In this document: positions 1 through 6,990 of the stretch, in pieces | How the letters are laid out: each line of letters opens with the position of its first letter | Position numbering within the stretch: position 1 is the stretch's first letter | Source: Ferrovibrio sp. | Lineage (GTDB): Bacteria; Pseudomonadota; Alphaproteobacteria; Ferrovibrionales; Ferrovibrionaceae | DNA length: 64,000 nt | NCBI GenBank assembly: GCA_017991315.1 | Contig: JAGOQS010000003.1 | Coordinates: 62,001-126,000 of the forward strand | Direction: 5' to 3' | Position numbers and translations under genes: made by a program | Notes under the pieces: generated by a model | Told to the model about the DNA's origin: nothing | Databases searched by the model: none | The model's input: only the letters and a program-made list of their open reading frames with translations

Positions 1-463
1 AATGCAGGCCCAGACCGGCGGCCAGTCGCTGGCCCAACGTGGTCTTGCCCGCACCGCGCAGGCCGATCAGGGCGATATGGCGCTTCACGGCGGGGGCGAC
101 ACCAAAGCGTTCGCGGATAATGGCCTGCAGGTCCTGCTGTTGTGCCGGGGTCAGTTCTTCGATCTGCTGCAGCAGCAGCGCCTGATCGACGCCATATTTC
201 GGCCGGTCAGCCAGGAAATCGCCAATCGGCAGGTCCATCGCCTGGGCGATCTGGCGCAGCAGCAGGATGGAGATATTGCCGGCACCGGTTTCGAGTTGGG
301 CGAGGTAGCGTTCCGACACGCCGGAATCGCGGGCTAGGATCTTGCGACTCATGCCGCGCCGGGCACGGGCATTGCGCACGCGCTCGCCCACCGCCGCGAG
401 GAAAGCCTGGTCTTCGTTATCCGCCGTATCGCCGACGGGAGATTGTTCCGGTGCCTTGACCAT
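1..463 (-). CDS. boxR: BoxR-type regulator (XRE HTH + shikimate-kinase-like domain), 3' end outside window
   Basis: Read on the minus strand, the protein starts MVKAPEQSPVGDTADNEDQ and carries an XRE/Cro helix-turn-helix (about residues 20–75, containing RKILARDSGVSERYLAQLE). After a linker comes HIALIGLRGAGKTTLGQRL, the P-loop of a shikimate-kinase fold. This two-domain architecture is that of BoxR/BzdR, the benzoyl-CoA-responsive repressors of benzoate catabolism. The remaining kinase-like domain lies left of the window. ATG at 463 is chosen; an in-frame ATG at 472 is possible. Neither has a clear Shine-Dalgarno. The gene is divergent from the flavodoxin and benzoate-CoA ligase genes, as expected for a pathway regulator. 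Confidence 0.85.
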   Translation of the reverse strand, partial: MVKAPEQSPVGDTADNEDQAFLAAVGERVRNARARRGMSRKILARDSGVSERYLAQLETGAGNISILLLRQIAQAMDLPIGDFLADRPKYGVDQALLLQQIEELTPAQQQDLQAIIRERFGVAPAVKRHIALIGLRGAGKTTLGQRLAAGLGLH

Positions 464-467
464 AACA

Positions 468-481
468 TGCATTATAGTGCT
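468..481. promoter_or_regulatory. candidate BoxR operator (TGCA-N6-TGCT)
   Basis: TGCA at 468–471 and TGCT at 478–481 are separated by 6 bp, in the gap between boxR and the divergent flavodoxin gene and overlapping the boxR start region. BzdR/BoxR operators are described as direct TGCA repeats with a 6-bp spacer; here the second copy has one mismatch. The position suits autoregulation. The assignment is inference. Confidence 0.4.
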
Positions 482-559
482 TTTTGGGCTGGAACGCTAG
501 AAATCAATGCGCTATATTTCGGCCTCTTGTGAAAATCAGTGGCGTTAAGAGGGGTGATC

Positions 560-1030
560 ATGCAGGTGAGTATTCTGGTCGGCACCATGACCGGCACGGC
601 GGAGATCGTCGCCGGCGACGTGAAGAAGGCGCTGGAGGCCGAGGGCCATGGCGTCGACGTGCTGCTGATGGATAATCTGAAGGCCGATGTGTTTGCCCGT
701 CCGGGCACTTTCCTGATCTGCACATCCACCTACGGCCAGGGCGATGTGCCCGACAATGCCCGCGACTTCTATGCCGATCTGGAAAAGGCCCGCCCGGACC
801 TCGCCGGCAAGCTGGTTGGCGTCATCGGTCTCGGCGACACCACCTATGGCGACACGTTCAACAATGGCGGCGCCCAGTTCGAACAGATCCTGCGCGATCT
901 CGGCGCCACCCTGGTGGGCGAGCGCATGCAGCACAATGCGTCTGGCACCACGCTGCCGGAAGAGGATGGCGTCGCCTGGGCATTGGAATGGGTGAAGGTG
1001 GTGGAGCCGCTGCAACAGGCCGCTGCCTAA
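560..1030 (+). CDS. MioC-like flavodoxin
   Basis: A 156-residue flavodoxin-fold protein. The FMN-phosphate loop GTMTGTAE is at about residues 8–15, and the isoalloxazine loop region reads CTSTYGQGDVPDN and GLGDTTYGDTFNNGG. This resembles MioC and the flavodoxin domain of sulfite reductase more than long-chain flavodoxins. ATG 560 is preferred over an upstream GTG (539) because AGGGG lies 6–7 nt upstream. It sits between boxR and benzoate-CoA ligase, with a 38-bp gap to the ligase, so an electron-carrier role in benzoyl-CoA epoxidation (BoxA/BoxB) is plausible but inferred. An unrelated one-electron donor role is the alternative. Confidence 0.8.
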   Translation: MQVSILVGTMTGTAEIVAGDVKKALEAEGHGVDVLLMDNLKADVFARPGTFLICTSTYGQGDVPDNARDFYADLEKARPDLAGKLVGVIGLGDTTYGDTFNNGGAQFEQILRDLGATLVGERMQHNASGTTLPEEDGVAWALEWVKVVEPLQQAAA

Positions 1031-1068
1031 CACCATAAAAACAAGAAAACGGTTTCTGGGAGGAAACC

Positions 1069-2619
1069 ATGCCGCGCTTTCTAGACCTGCCGCGGCGGTA
1101 TAACGCCGCCACTCATTTCATCGACCGGCATGTCGCCGAGGGGCGCGGCGCCAAGGTCGCGTTTATCGACGACCGCGGCAGCCATACCTATGCCGATCTG
1201 GCGGCGCGGGTGAACCGCGCCGGCAATCTGCTCAAGGCCCAGGGCGTGCAGCGCGAGCAGCGCGTGCTGATGGCGATGCTGGACAGCATCGACTTCCCGG
1301 CGCTTTTTTTCGGCGCCCTGAAGATCGGTGCCGTGCCGGTGCCGGTGAACACGCTGCTGCCGACTGCGGATTACGATTTCCTGCTGCGCGATAGCCGCGC
1401 CGTGGTGCTGGCGGTCTCCGATGCACTGCTGGAGAAATTCCGCCCTATCGTCAACGACCAGCCCTATCTGAAGCAGGTGCTGGTCTCGGGCCGTGTGGCG
1501 CCCACCATCAAGCCGCTGGAAAGCCTGCTCGCGGAACAATCCGATCAGCTTGAAGCGGCTGATACCACGCCGGACGATATCGGCTTCTGGCTCTATTCCT
1601 CCGGCTCCACCGGCAAGCCCAAGGGCGCGATGCATCTGCATGGCGACCTGGTGCATACCGCCGTGCTCTATGCCGACGAAGTGCTGGGCATCCGCGAGTC
1701 TGATGTGGTGTTCTCGGCGGCGAAGCTGTTTTTCGCCTATGGCATGGGCAATGCCATGACCTTCCCGCTGCATGTCGGCGCTACCGCCGTGCTGATGGCC
1801 GAACGCCCGACACCGCAAAGCGTGATGGCACGCCTGAAGCAGCACCAGCCGACCATCTTCTACGGCGTACCGACGCTCTATGCCGCGATCCTGGCCGACC
1901 AGTCGATCACGCGCGAAAGCGGTTCGGCGAAATTACGGCAATGCGTTTCGGCGGGCGAAGCGCTGCCCGAGGATATTGCCAAGCGCTGGGACCAGCGGTT
2001 CGGTGTCTCGATCCTCGATGGCATCGGTTCCACCGAGATGCTGCATATCTTCGTTTCCAATCGGCCCGACGACATCCGCCATGGCACCACCGGCAAGGCG
2101 GTGCCGGGCTATGACCTGCGCATCGTCGATGAGCAGGGCCGCGATGTGGCTGATGGCGAGATCGGCGAATTGCTGGTCGCCGGCCCGTCCTGCTGCGTCG
2201 CCTACTGGAACAACCGCGCCAAGAGCCTCGCCACCTTCCATGGCCCCTGGACCCGCACCGGCGACAAATACACCCGCGACAAGGATGGCTATTACGCCTA
2301 TGCCGGCCGCTCCGACGACATGCTGAAGGTCAGCGGCATCTGGGTTTCACCCTTCGAGGTTGAGTCCGCGCTGATGGCCCATGGCAAGGTGCTGGAAGCC
2401 GCCGTGGTGGCGAATGAAGACACTGACAAGCTGATCAAGCCCAAGGCCTATGTGGTGACGCGCGACGGCATCGGCGGCGATGCGGCATTGGCCGCCGAGT
2501 TGCAGCAATTCGTGAAAGAGCGTCTGGCGCCGCATAAATATCCGCGCTGGATCGAGTTCGTCGCCGAACTGCCCAAGACCGCCACCGGCAAGATCCAGCG
2601 TTTCAAGTTGAGGCAATGA
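1069..2619 (+). CDS. bclA: benzoate-CoA ligase
   Basis: 516-residue ANL-superfamily acyl-CoA synthetase that activates benzoate to benzoyl-CoA with ATP and CoA, the entry step of the box pathway. The AMP-binding P-loop YSSGSTGKPKG is at 176–186, the GIGSTEM motif follows in the middle third, and the catalytic lysine of the C-terminal lid is in PKTATGKIQRFK (K508). Length and sequence fit the benzoate/4-hydroxybenzoate-CoA ligase family. A strong GGAGG-type RBS precedes ATG 1069. The stop overlaps the next start (ATGA), so the hydrolase is translationally coupled. A related aryl-CoA ligase specificity cannot be excluded from sequence alone. Confidence 0.88.
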   Translation: MPRFLDLPRRYNAATHFIDRHVAEGRGAKVAFIDDRGSHTYADLAARVNRAGNLLKAQGVQREQRVLMAMLDSIDFPALFFGALKIGAVPVPVNTLLPTADYDFLLRDSRAVVLAVSDALLEKFRPIVNDQPYLKQVLVSGRVAPTIKPLESLLAEQSDQLEAADTTPDDIGFWLYSSGSTGKPKGAMHLHGDLVHTAVLYADEVLGIRESDVVFSAAKLFFAYGMGNAMTFPLHVGATAVLMAERPTPQSVMARLKQHQPTIFYGVPTLYAAILADQSITRESGSAKLRQCVSAGEALPEDIAKRWDQRFGVSILDGIGSTEMLHIFVSNRPDDIRHGTTGKAVPGYDLRIVDEQGRDVADGEIGELLVAGPSCCVAYWNNRAKSLATFHGPWTRTGDKYTRDKDGYYAYAGRSDDMLKVSGIWVSPFEVESALMAHGKVLEAAVVANEDTDKLIKPKAYVVTRDGIGGDAALAAELQQFVKERLAPHKYPRWIEFVAELPKTATGKIQRFKLRQ

Positions 2620-3389
2620 CCCAGTACGCAGAGATTCCGGGCGGCCGCATCGAGTATCGCTGGATCGGCCCGCGCCAGGGCGATTTGCCGGTGCTGGTGT
2701 TCCTGCATGAAGGCCTTGGCTGCGTTGCCATGTGGCGCGATTTTCCCGATACGGTTGCCGCCGTCACCGGCTTGCCCACCTTGGTCTACAGCCGCATCGG
2801 CTATGGCGCGTCCAGTGCCTGCGCGTTGCCGCGCCCGATCACCTACATGCATGACGATGCGCTGATCCATTTGCCGCATCTTCTCACCGCGCTGGGCGTT
2901 GAACGCTATATCCTGGTCGGCCATTCCGATGGCGCCTCGATTGCGCTGATTCATGCCGGCTCTGACCCACCCTCCGGCCTGCTTGGGCTCGCCGTGATGG
3001 CGCCACACAGCTATGGCGAGGCGGTGTCCTTCGGCTCGATCCAGGCGGCGCATCAGGCTTATGAGCAGGGCGACCTGCGGGCACGGCTGGCGAAGTATCA
3101 CGGCGACAATGTCGATTGCGCTTTTCGTGGCTGGTGCGATTCCTGGCTCAACCCGGATTTCGCCCGTTGGAATATCGAGGCCGAAGTAGCGCGGATCACG
3201 CTGCCGCTGCTGGCCATCCAGGGTGAGGCCGACGAATACGGCACGTTGCGTCAGATCGACACCATCAAGGCGCTGGCCAAGGGCAGGGTGGAGACGCTGG
3301 TGCTGCCCGCCTGCGGCCACTCGCCGCACAAGGATCAGCCCGATGCGGTACGCGCGGCGCTGGCGGGGTTTGTTGGTAGCCTTTGCTGA
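2616..3389 (+). CDS. alpha/beta hydrolase of the benzoate cluster
   Basis: 257-residue alpha/beta hydrolase. The oxyanion region HEGLG is at 31–35, the nucleophile elbow GHSDG has Ser104, the acid is probably in GEADEYG, and the histidine is in ACGHSPHKDQPD near the C terminus. Such hydrolases occur next to box and benzoate-CoA ligase genes. A thioesterase or ring-cleavage-product hydrolase role is inferred from context. It overlaps bclA by 4 nt. Its TGA stop (3387–3389) is part of the terminal motif of an intergenic repeat, so the extreme C terminus may have been set by repeat insertion. Confidence 0.75.
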   Translation: MTQYAEIPGGRIEYRWIGPRQGDLPVLVFLHEGLGCVAMWRDFPDTVAAVTGLPTLVYSRIGYGASSACALPRPITYMHDDALIHLPHLLTALGVERYILVGHSDGASIALIHAGSDPPSGLLGLAVMAPHSYGEAVSFGSIQAAHQAYEQGDLRARLAKYHGDNVDCAFRGWCDSWLNPDFARWNIEAEVARITLPLLAIQGEADEYGTLRQIDTIKALAKGRVETLVLPACGHSPHKDQPDAVRAALAGFVGSLC

Positions 3390-3471
3390 GATGCGCGGAT
3401 CACTGTAAGCGCGCGAGAGCCAAAGGGCGCTCGTGGGCGCACAGGCCTGAACGGCCTTGGCGGGCATGACG
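3387..3471 (-). repeat. long composite palindromic repeat, copy 1
   Basis: An 85-bp element whose reverse complement begins CGTCATGCCCGCC and ends CCGCGCATCTCA. It aligns along its length with 54328–54410. The two share exact cores CCTGTGCGCCCACGAGC (17 bp) and CTCGCGCGCTTACAGTGA (18 bp). Its outer ends match those of the short palindromic repeats nearby. Internally it can form a GGCC...GGCC hairpin and a GAGCGCC/GGCTCTC hairpin. Confidence 0.75.
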
Positions 3472-3487
3472 CATTTACTAAAGTAGT

Positions 3488-3518
3488 CGTCATGCCCGGG
3501 CTTGACCCGGGCATCTCA
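3488..3518 (+). repeat. short palindromic intergenic repeat
   Basis: 31 bp running CGTCATGCCCGGG-CTTGA-CCCGGGCATCTCA, a near-perfect hairpin. Related copies in the window are at 3554, 3632, 54424, 55572 and 55611. It resembles abundant REP-like palindromes of alphaproteobacterial genomes. Confidence 0.8.
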
Positions 3519-3553
3519 TTTTCAGCTATTTGCAAGCATTGTTCGACTGGAAC

Positions 3554-3583
3554 GAGATGCGCGGATCAAGTCCGCGCATGACG
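3554..3583 (-). repeat. short palindromic intergenic repeat, inverted copy
   Basis: GAGATGCGCGGA-TCAAG-TCCGCGCATGACG, the same family as 3488–3518 in opposite orientation. The stem bases differ (CGCGG instead of CCCGG) but stay complementary, which indicates selection on pairing. Confidence 0.75.
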
Positions 3584-3631
3584 AGAATGGGGGGAGATAT
3601 CAGGCCATCAGATTTAAACTGGACACCAGTA

Positions 3632-3651
3632 CACTTGATCCGCGCATCTCA
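3632..3651 (+). repeat. half copy of the short palindromic repeat
   Basis: CACTTGATCCGCGCATCTCA matches the right half of the repeat family (loop plus right arm); the left arm is absent. It ends 6 bp before the lipoprotein stop codon. With the other copies it fills the gap between two convergent genes. Confidence 0.55.
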
Positions 3652-3656
3652 TTCCG

Positions 3657-4739
3657 TTACGGCGGCGCTTCGTCGAGGAATGCCACGACCGGGCAATTGA
3701 CGGTGATGCCAGTCGGCTCCACCGCCTTGCCATCGGGCCCGCTCAAGCCTTTGCCATAGAGGCGATAGATCGCCGCCTGGTCGGTCTGGCGCGAATTCCG
3801 CCGGGCTGCCACGGCTTCATCGCTCCACAGCAGCAATGTCACGCTCCACAGCGGCGAATAACCGCTGGCCGTCTTGCCGGTGGGAAAAGCGGTCAGCACA
3901 TTGTCCGGCGACCCAAGGCCGGCGGCGGTCTCGGGCAGGGCTTCGGCAGCAATGCGGCCTTTCAGCAAGAGTGTCTGCATGCCTTGCTCGCGGCCATTGA
4001 GGAAAGCCAGCAGGCCGATATCGCCATCGCCACGCCCAAGCTGCGGCACATAGGTGGCGCGCTCCAGAGCCGCAACCGCCGGGTCGGAGGCTTCGCTGCT
4101 GAAATACAGCACGCGCCGGCCTTCGGCGAAGCCGAGGCTGAGCTGCAGCGTGACGCGGCGTTGTGCGGTGTCGATGGCCAGCACGCGGTCCAGCGTCGTG
4201 CCGTGGCCTTCGATAGTGAAGGGGCCGTCGCCGACCGCAACGATCGGCGCATTCAGCACCGGACCATCGGGGCTGAGGCGGATGAAGGGCGAATAGCCGG
4301 CCGGTGCCGTGGCGCCTGGCAGGGCAGAGGCGAGAGGAAAGCCCTGCGGTCCCGGCTGCACACGGCGGTTGGCTGAAAAATCCGGCGCCGCATTGAACTC
4401 GATCACGCCGTTCCGCTCACGCACTTCCTGCACATGGCCGGCGCGGGCCAGCAGTGGCGCATGCACCACGCCGCGCAGCTTGGCATCGGCTGCATCGGAT
4501 GAGTCGGTGATGACATGCCAGACCGTGCGTCCCTCCGCCGTGCCGCGATAAAGCGGCAGCACGGCACTCATGCTGGTGGTGTCCACGGAGATGGTGGAGG
4601 CAAGCACGATCTTGTCGCGCGGCAGCAGGCGCGGAGCGGCAGACAACGCAGCTTGCCTGTCCGTCGAGACACAGCCCGCGAGCAGCAAAACGATGAGGCA
4701 AAGGGACAGGCTGCGGCGCAGGATGAACATTGAGGACAT
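3657..4739 (-). CDS. predicted lipoprotein of unknown function
   Basis: About 360 residues. The N terminus MSSMFILRRSLSLCLIVLLLAGC is a lipoprotein signal with lipobox LAGC. The mature part contains two similar segments, GYSPFIRLSPDGPVLNAPIV near the middle and GYSPLWSVTLLLW near the end, suggesting an internally repeated fold. I do not recognise the family. ATG 4739 is chosen because it places the signal peptide at the start; ATG 4730 is possible and neither has a strong RBS. It is divergent from the iron-binding protein gene with a 165-bp gap, so the two may share control, but an iron role is only contextual. Confidence 0.7.
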   Translation of the reverse strand: MSSMFILRRSLSLCLIVLLLAGCVSTDRQAALSAAPRLLPRDKIVLASTISVDTTSMSAVLPLYRGTAEGRTVWHVITDSSDAADAKLRGVVHAPLLARAGHVQEVRERNGVIEFNAAPDFSANRRVQPGPQGFPLASALPGATAPAGYSPFIRLSPDGPVLNAPIVAVGDGPFTIEGHGTTLDRVLAIDTAQRRVTLQLSLGFAEGRRVLYFSSEASDPAVAALERATYVPQLGRGDGDIGLLAFLNGREQGMQTLLLKGRIAAEALPETAAGLGSPDNVLTAFPTGKTASGYSPLWSVTLLLWSDEAVAARRNSRQTDQAAIYRLYGKGLSGPDGKAVEPTGITVNCPVVAFLDEAPP

Positions 4740-4813
4740 CGTGGTGATTGCCCGTGAAACTGTCAAAGCACGGTTATTTGCGGAAAACAAACGTTTTCGT
4801 GATATAACAAAAA

Positions 4814-4828
4814 TGCGACTTAGTCGCA
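4814..4828. promoter_or_regulatory. 15-bp palindrome in a divergent promoter region
   Basis: TGCGACT-T-AGTCGCA is a perfect dyad around one central base, lying between the divergent lipoprotein and iron-binding-protein genes. It has an operator-like form. It is not a classic Fur box; the nearby AT-rich run TAGATTATTCTTATTCGC (from 4863) is a weaker candidate for iron control. Confidence 0.45.
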
Positions 4829-4904
4829 CTTGCGGGGTGGCAGAGGGCAGGGTATTTATACGTAGATTATTCTTATTCGCAAAAGGAACTAGGGAGTGTC
4901 CTCA

Positions 4905-5954
4905 ATGATCAAGCATCCGACGCGTCGCGCCGCTGCTGCTTTCGGGCTTTCCGCCGCCGCTCTTGCCGCCATGCTGGTGCTGCCGGGCCAGGCGCTGGCG
5001 CAGGGCGAGGTCAATCTCTACTCGTCGCGCCACTACGATACCGACGAGGCGCTCTACACCGAATTCACCAAGCTGACCGGCATCAAGGTGAACCGCCTGG
5101 AAGCGCGCGAGGATGAACTGATCCAGCGCCTCAAGGCCGAGGGCGACAAGAGCCCGGCTGATGTGGTGATCACCGTCGATGCCGGCCGCCTCTACCGCGC
5201 CCAGGAGATGGGCCTGTTGCAGTCGATCAAGTCGGCCGAGCTTGAGAAGCTGATCCCGGATCATCTGCGCGAGCCGTCGGGCCAGTGGTTCGGCTTCTCC
5301 AAGCGCGCCCGCGTCATCGTGGTGAACAAGGCCCGCGTGGCGCCGGGTTCGATCAGCCGCTACGAGGATCTCGCCGATCCGAAGTGGAAGGGCAAGGTAG
5401 TGATCCGCTCCTCCACCAACGTCTATAACCAGTCGCTGGTTGGCGCCATGATCGCTTCCCAGGGCGAGGAAAAGACCGAAGCCTGGGCGCGCGGCGTGGT
5501 TGCCAATATGGCGCGTCCGCCGAAGGGTGGCGATACCGACCAGCTCAAGGCGGTGGCCGCCGGTGAAGGCGATATCGCTGTGTCGAACACCTACTATCTC
5601 GCCCGCCTGATGGCTTCGACCAAGCCTGAGGATGTGGAAGTGGTGTCGAAGCTGGCGGTGATCTTCCCGAACCAGCAGGATCGCGGCACCCATGTGAATA
5701 TCAGCGGCGCCGGCGTGGCGCGCTATTCGCCGAACCAGGCCAACGCGATCAAGTTCCTCGAATACCTGGCCTCCAAGCAGGCGCAGAGCTACTTCGCCAT
5801 GGGCAATTATGAATTCCCGGTGGTAGGTGGCGTGAAGCTGCACCCGGTGATCCAGCGTTGGGCCGAGTTCAAGGAAGACAACGTGAATGCTGCCGTGTTC
5901 GGCAAGAACAACGAAGCGGCGCTGAAGCTGATGGATCGTGCCGGCTGGAAGTAA
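4905..5954 (+). CDS. periplasmic Fe(III)-binding protein of an iron ABC transporter
   Basis: 349-residue extracellular solute-binding protein of the FbpA/FutA/AfuA type. A signal peptide ends near ALAQG (about residue 32). Candidate iron ligands are Y39 and Y44 in LYSSRHYDTD and the tandem tyrosines Y230/Y231 in SNTYYLARL, the usual paired-tyrosine ferric site. ATG 4905 is chosen over GTG 4896 because AGGGAG sits 8 nt upstream. It is monocistronic here, with a strong terminator after it. A matching fused permease lies 7 kb away at 12910–14610 and no matching ATPase is in the window. Confidence 0.85.
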   Translation: MIKHPTRRAAAAFGLSAAALAAMLVLPGQALAQGEVNLYSSRHYDTDEALYTEFTKLTGIKVNRLEAREDELIQRLKAEGDKSPADVVITVDAGRLYRAQEMGLLQSIKSAELEKLIPDHLREPSGQWFGFSKRARVIVVNKARVAPGSISRYEDLADPKWKGKVVIRSSTNVYNQSLVGAMIASQGEEKTEAWARGVVANMARPPKGGDTDQLKAVAAGEGDIAVSNTYYLARLMASTKPEDVEVVSKLAVIFPNQQDRGTHVNISGAGVARYSPNQANAIKFLEYLASKQAQSYFAMGNYEFPVVGGVKLHPVIQRWAEFKEDNVNAAVFGKNNEAALKLMDRAGWK

Positions 5955-5979
5955 ACCTCCAGCAATAGATGAGACAAAC

Positions 5980-6009
5980 AGGGCGGGGGCTCAGGCTCCC
6001 GCCCTTTTT
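5980..6009 (+). terminator. rho-independent terminator after the iron-binding protein gene
   Basis: AGGGCGGG (5980–5987) pairs with CCCGCCCT (5998–6005), extended by three inner pairs to a 4-nt loop, followed by a T5 run. It is 25 bp after the stop codon. Confidence 0.85.
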
Positions 6010-6210
6010 CTTTGCCTGAAATTCTCCACCTGAAATTTTCTGGCGAAAGCCGTCTGGCTGCTGCTCGCCGCCCGCAAGCCGATGCTGGCCGATAGGGCGC
6101 ACGTCTTTTTTCCCCTTGCGTTACAGGCGCGGGGCTGCTTATCCTATTCCAAGATTCGTACCACTGTATCAACATTTGGAACAATACGCAAGCGGATAAG
6201 GCTGACCCCA

Positions 6211-6987
6211 GTGGATAAAACCGTCGTCAAAGCCCTGACCCTGCTCGAGGAGTTATCCATCTCCGAACAGCCTCGCGGCGTTACCGAGCTGGCAGTTTCG
6301 CTGAACCTGACCAAGGCCAATGTGCATCGCCTGCTGCGCACGCTGATGGATCAGGGCTATGTGGTGCAGGAAGGCGAGCGCGGCGGCTATGTGCTGTCGA
6401 TGAAGCTGTGGGAGCTCGGCTCGCGCAGCCTGCGGCGCCTGAGCCTGACCGAAGTCGCCCGCCCTGTGGTGCGTCAGCTCTGCATCGATGCCAACGAGTC
6501 GGTGCAGCTTGCGGTGCCGGAAGGGCTGATGATGGTGTATGTCGACAAGGCCGACAGCCCGCATCCGCTGCGCGCCATCACCCAGATCGGCAGCCGCGTG
6601 CCGATGCATTGCGTTTCCTGCGGCAAGGCCATGCTGGCCTTTTCCGAGCCGCTGTCGGCGCAGTTGCAGTATCCGCTGCAGCGCCACAGCTCGGCCACCA
6701 TCATCACCAAGGCGGCGATGGCCCGCGAACTCGCTGATATCCGCGACAAGGGCTTTGCCGTCAATCGCGGCGAATGGCGCGAGGGCATCTGGGGTATCGC
6801 GGCGCCGATCCGGGATGCCAGCGGCGCCGTGATGGCCTCGATTGATGTGTGGGGGCCGCGCGAGCGTTTCGATGGCGCGGCCACGGCCGTGCTCGGCGCG
6901 CATGTGAAGCGCGCCGCGGAAGAGATTTCCAACAAGTTGGGTTACAGCGCCGGTGAAGGCCGGCGCGATATGGCAGGAGCTGCGTGA
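6211..6987 (+). CDS. IclR-family transcriptional regulator
   Basis: 258 residues: an N-terminal winged helix (GVTELAVSLNLTKANVHRLLRTL, about residues 23–45) and a C-terminal IclR effector domain with the typical MHCVSCGKAMLAF segment and FAVNRGEWREGIWGIAAPI. A GTG start at 6211 fits the normal IclR N terminus and has AAGG 9 nt upstream; the frame is open further upstream without a convincing RBS. It ends 3 bp before the amidohydrolase gene, so it is the first gene of that unit and probably regulates it. IclR proteins typically sense small aromatic or carboxylic effectors; the ligand is unknown. Confidence 0.85.
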   Translation: MDKTVVKALTLLEELSISEQPRGVTELAVSLNLTKANVHRLLRTLMDQGYVVQEGERGGYVLSMKLWELGSRSLRRLSLTEVARPVVRQLCIDANESVQLAVPEGLMMVYVDKADSPHPLRAITQIGSRVPMHCVSCGKAMLAFSEPLSAQLQYPLQRHSSATIITKAAMARELADIRDKGFAVNRGEWREGIWGIAAPIRDASGAVMASIDVWGPRERFDGAATAVLGAHVKRAAEEISNKLGYSAGEGRRDMAGAA

Positions 6988-6990
6988 ATC

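Noticed and set aside
6015-6037. direct repeat CCTGAAATT (6015–6023 and 6029–6037) before the IclR gene as an operator
   Set aside because: Short, 14 bp apart, and partly in the terminator tail of the upstream gene; too weak to support.
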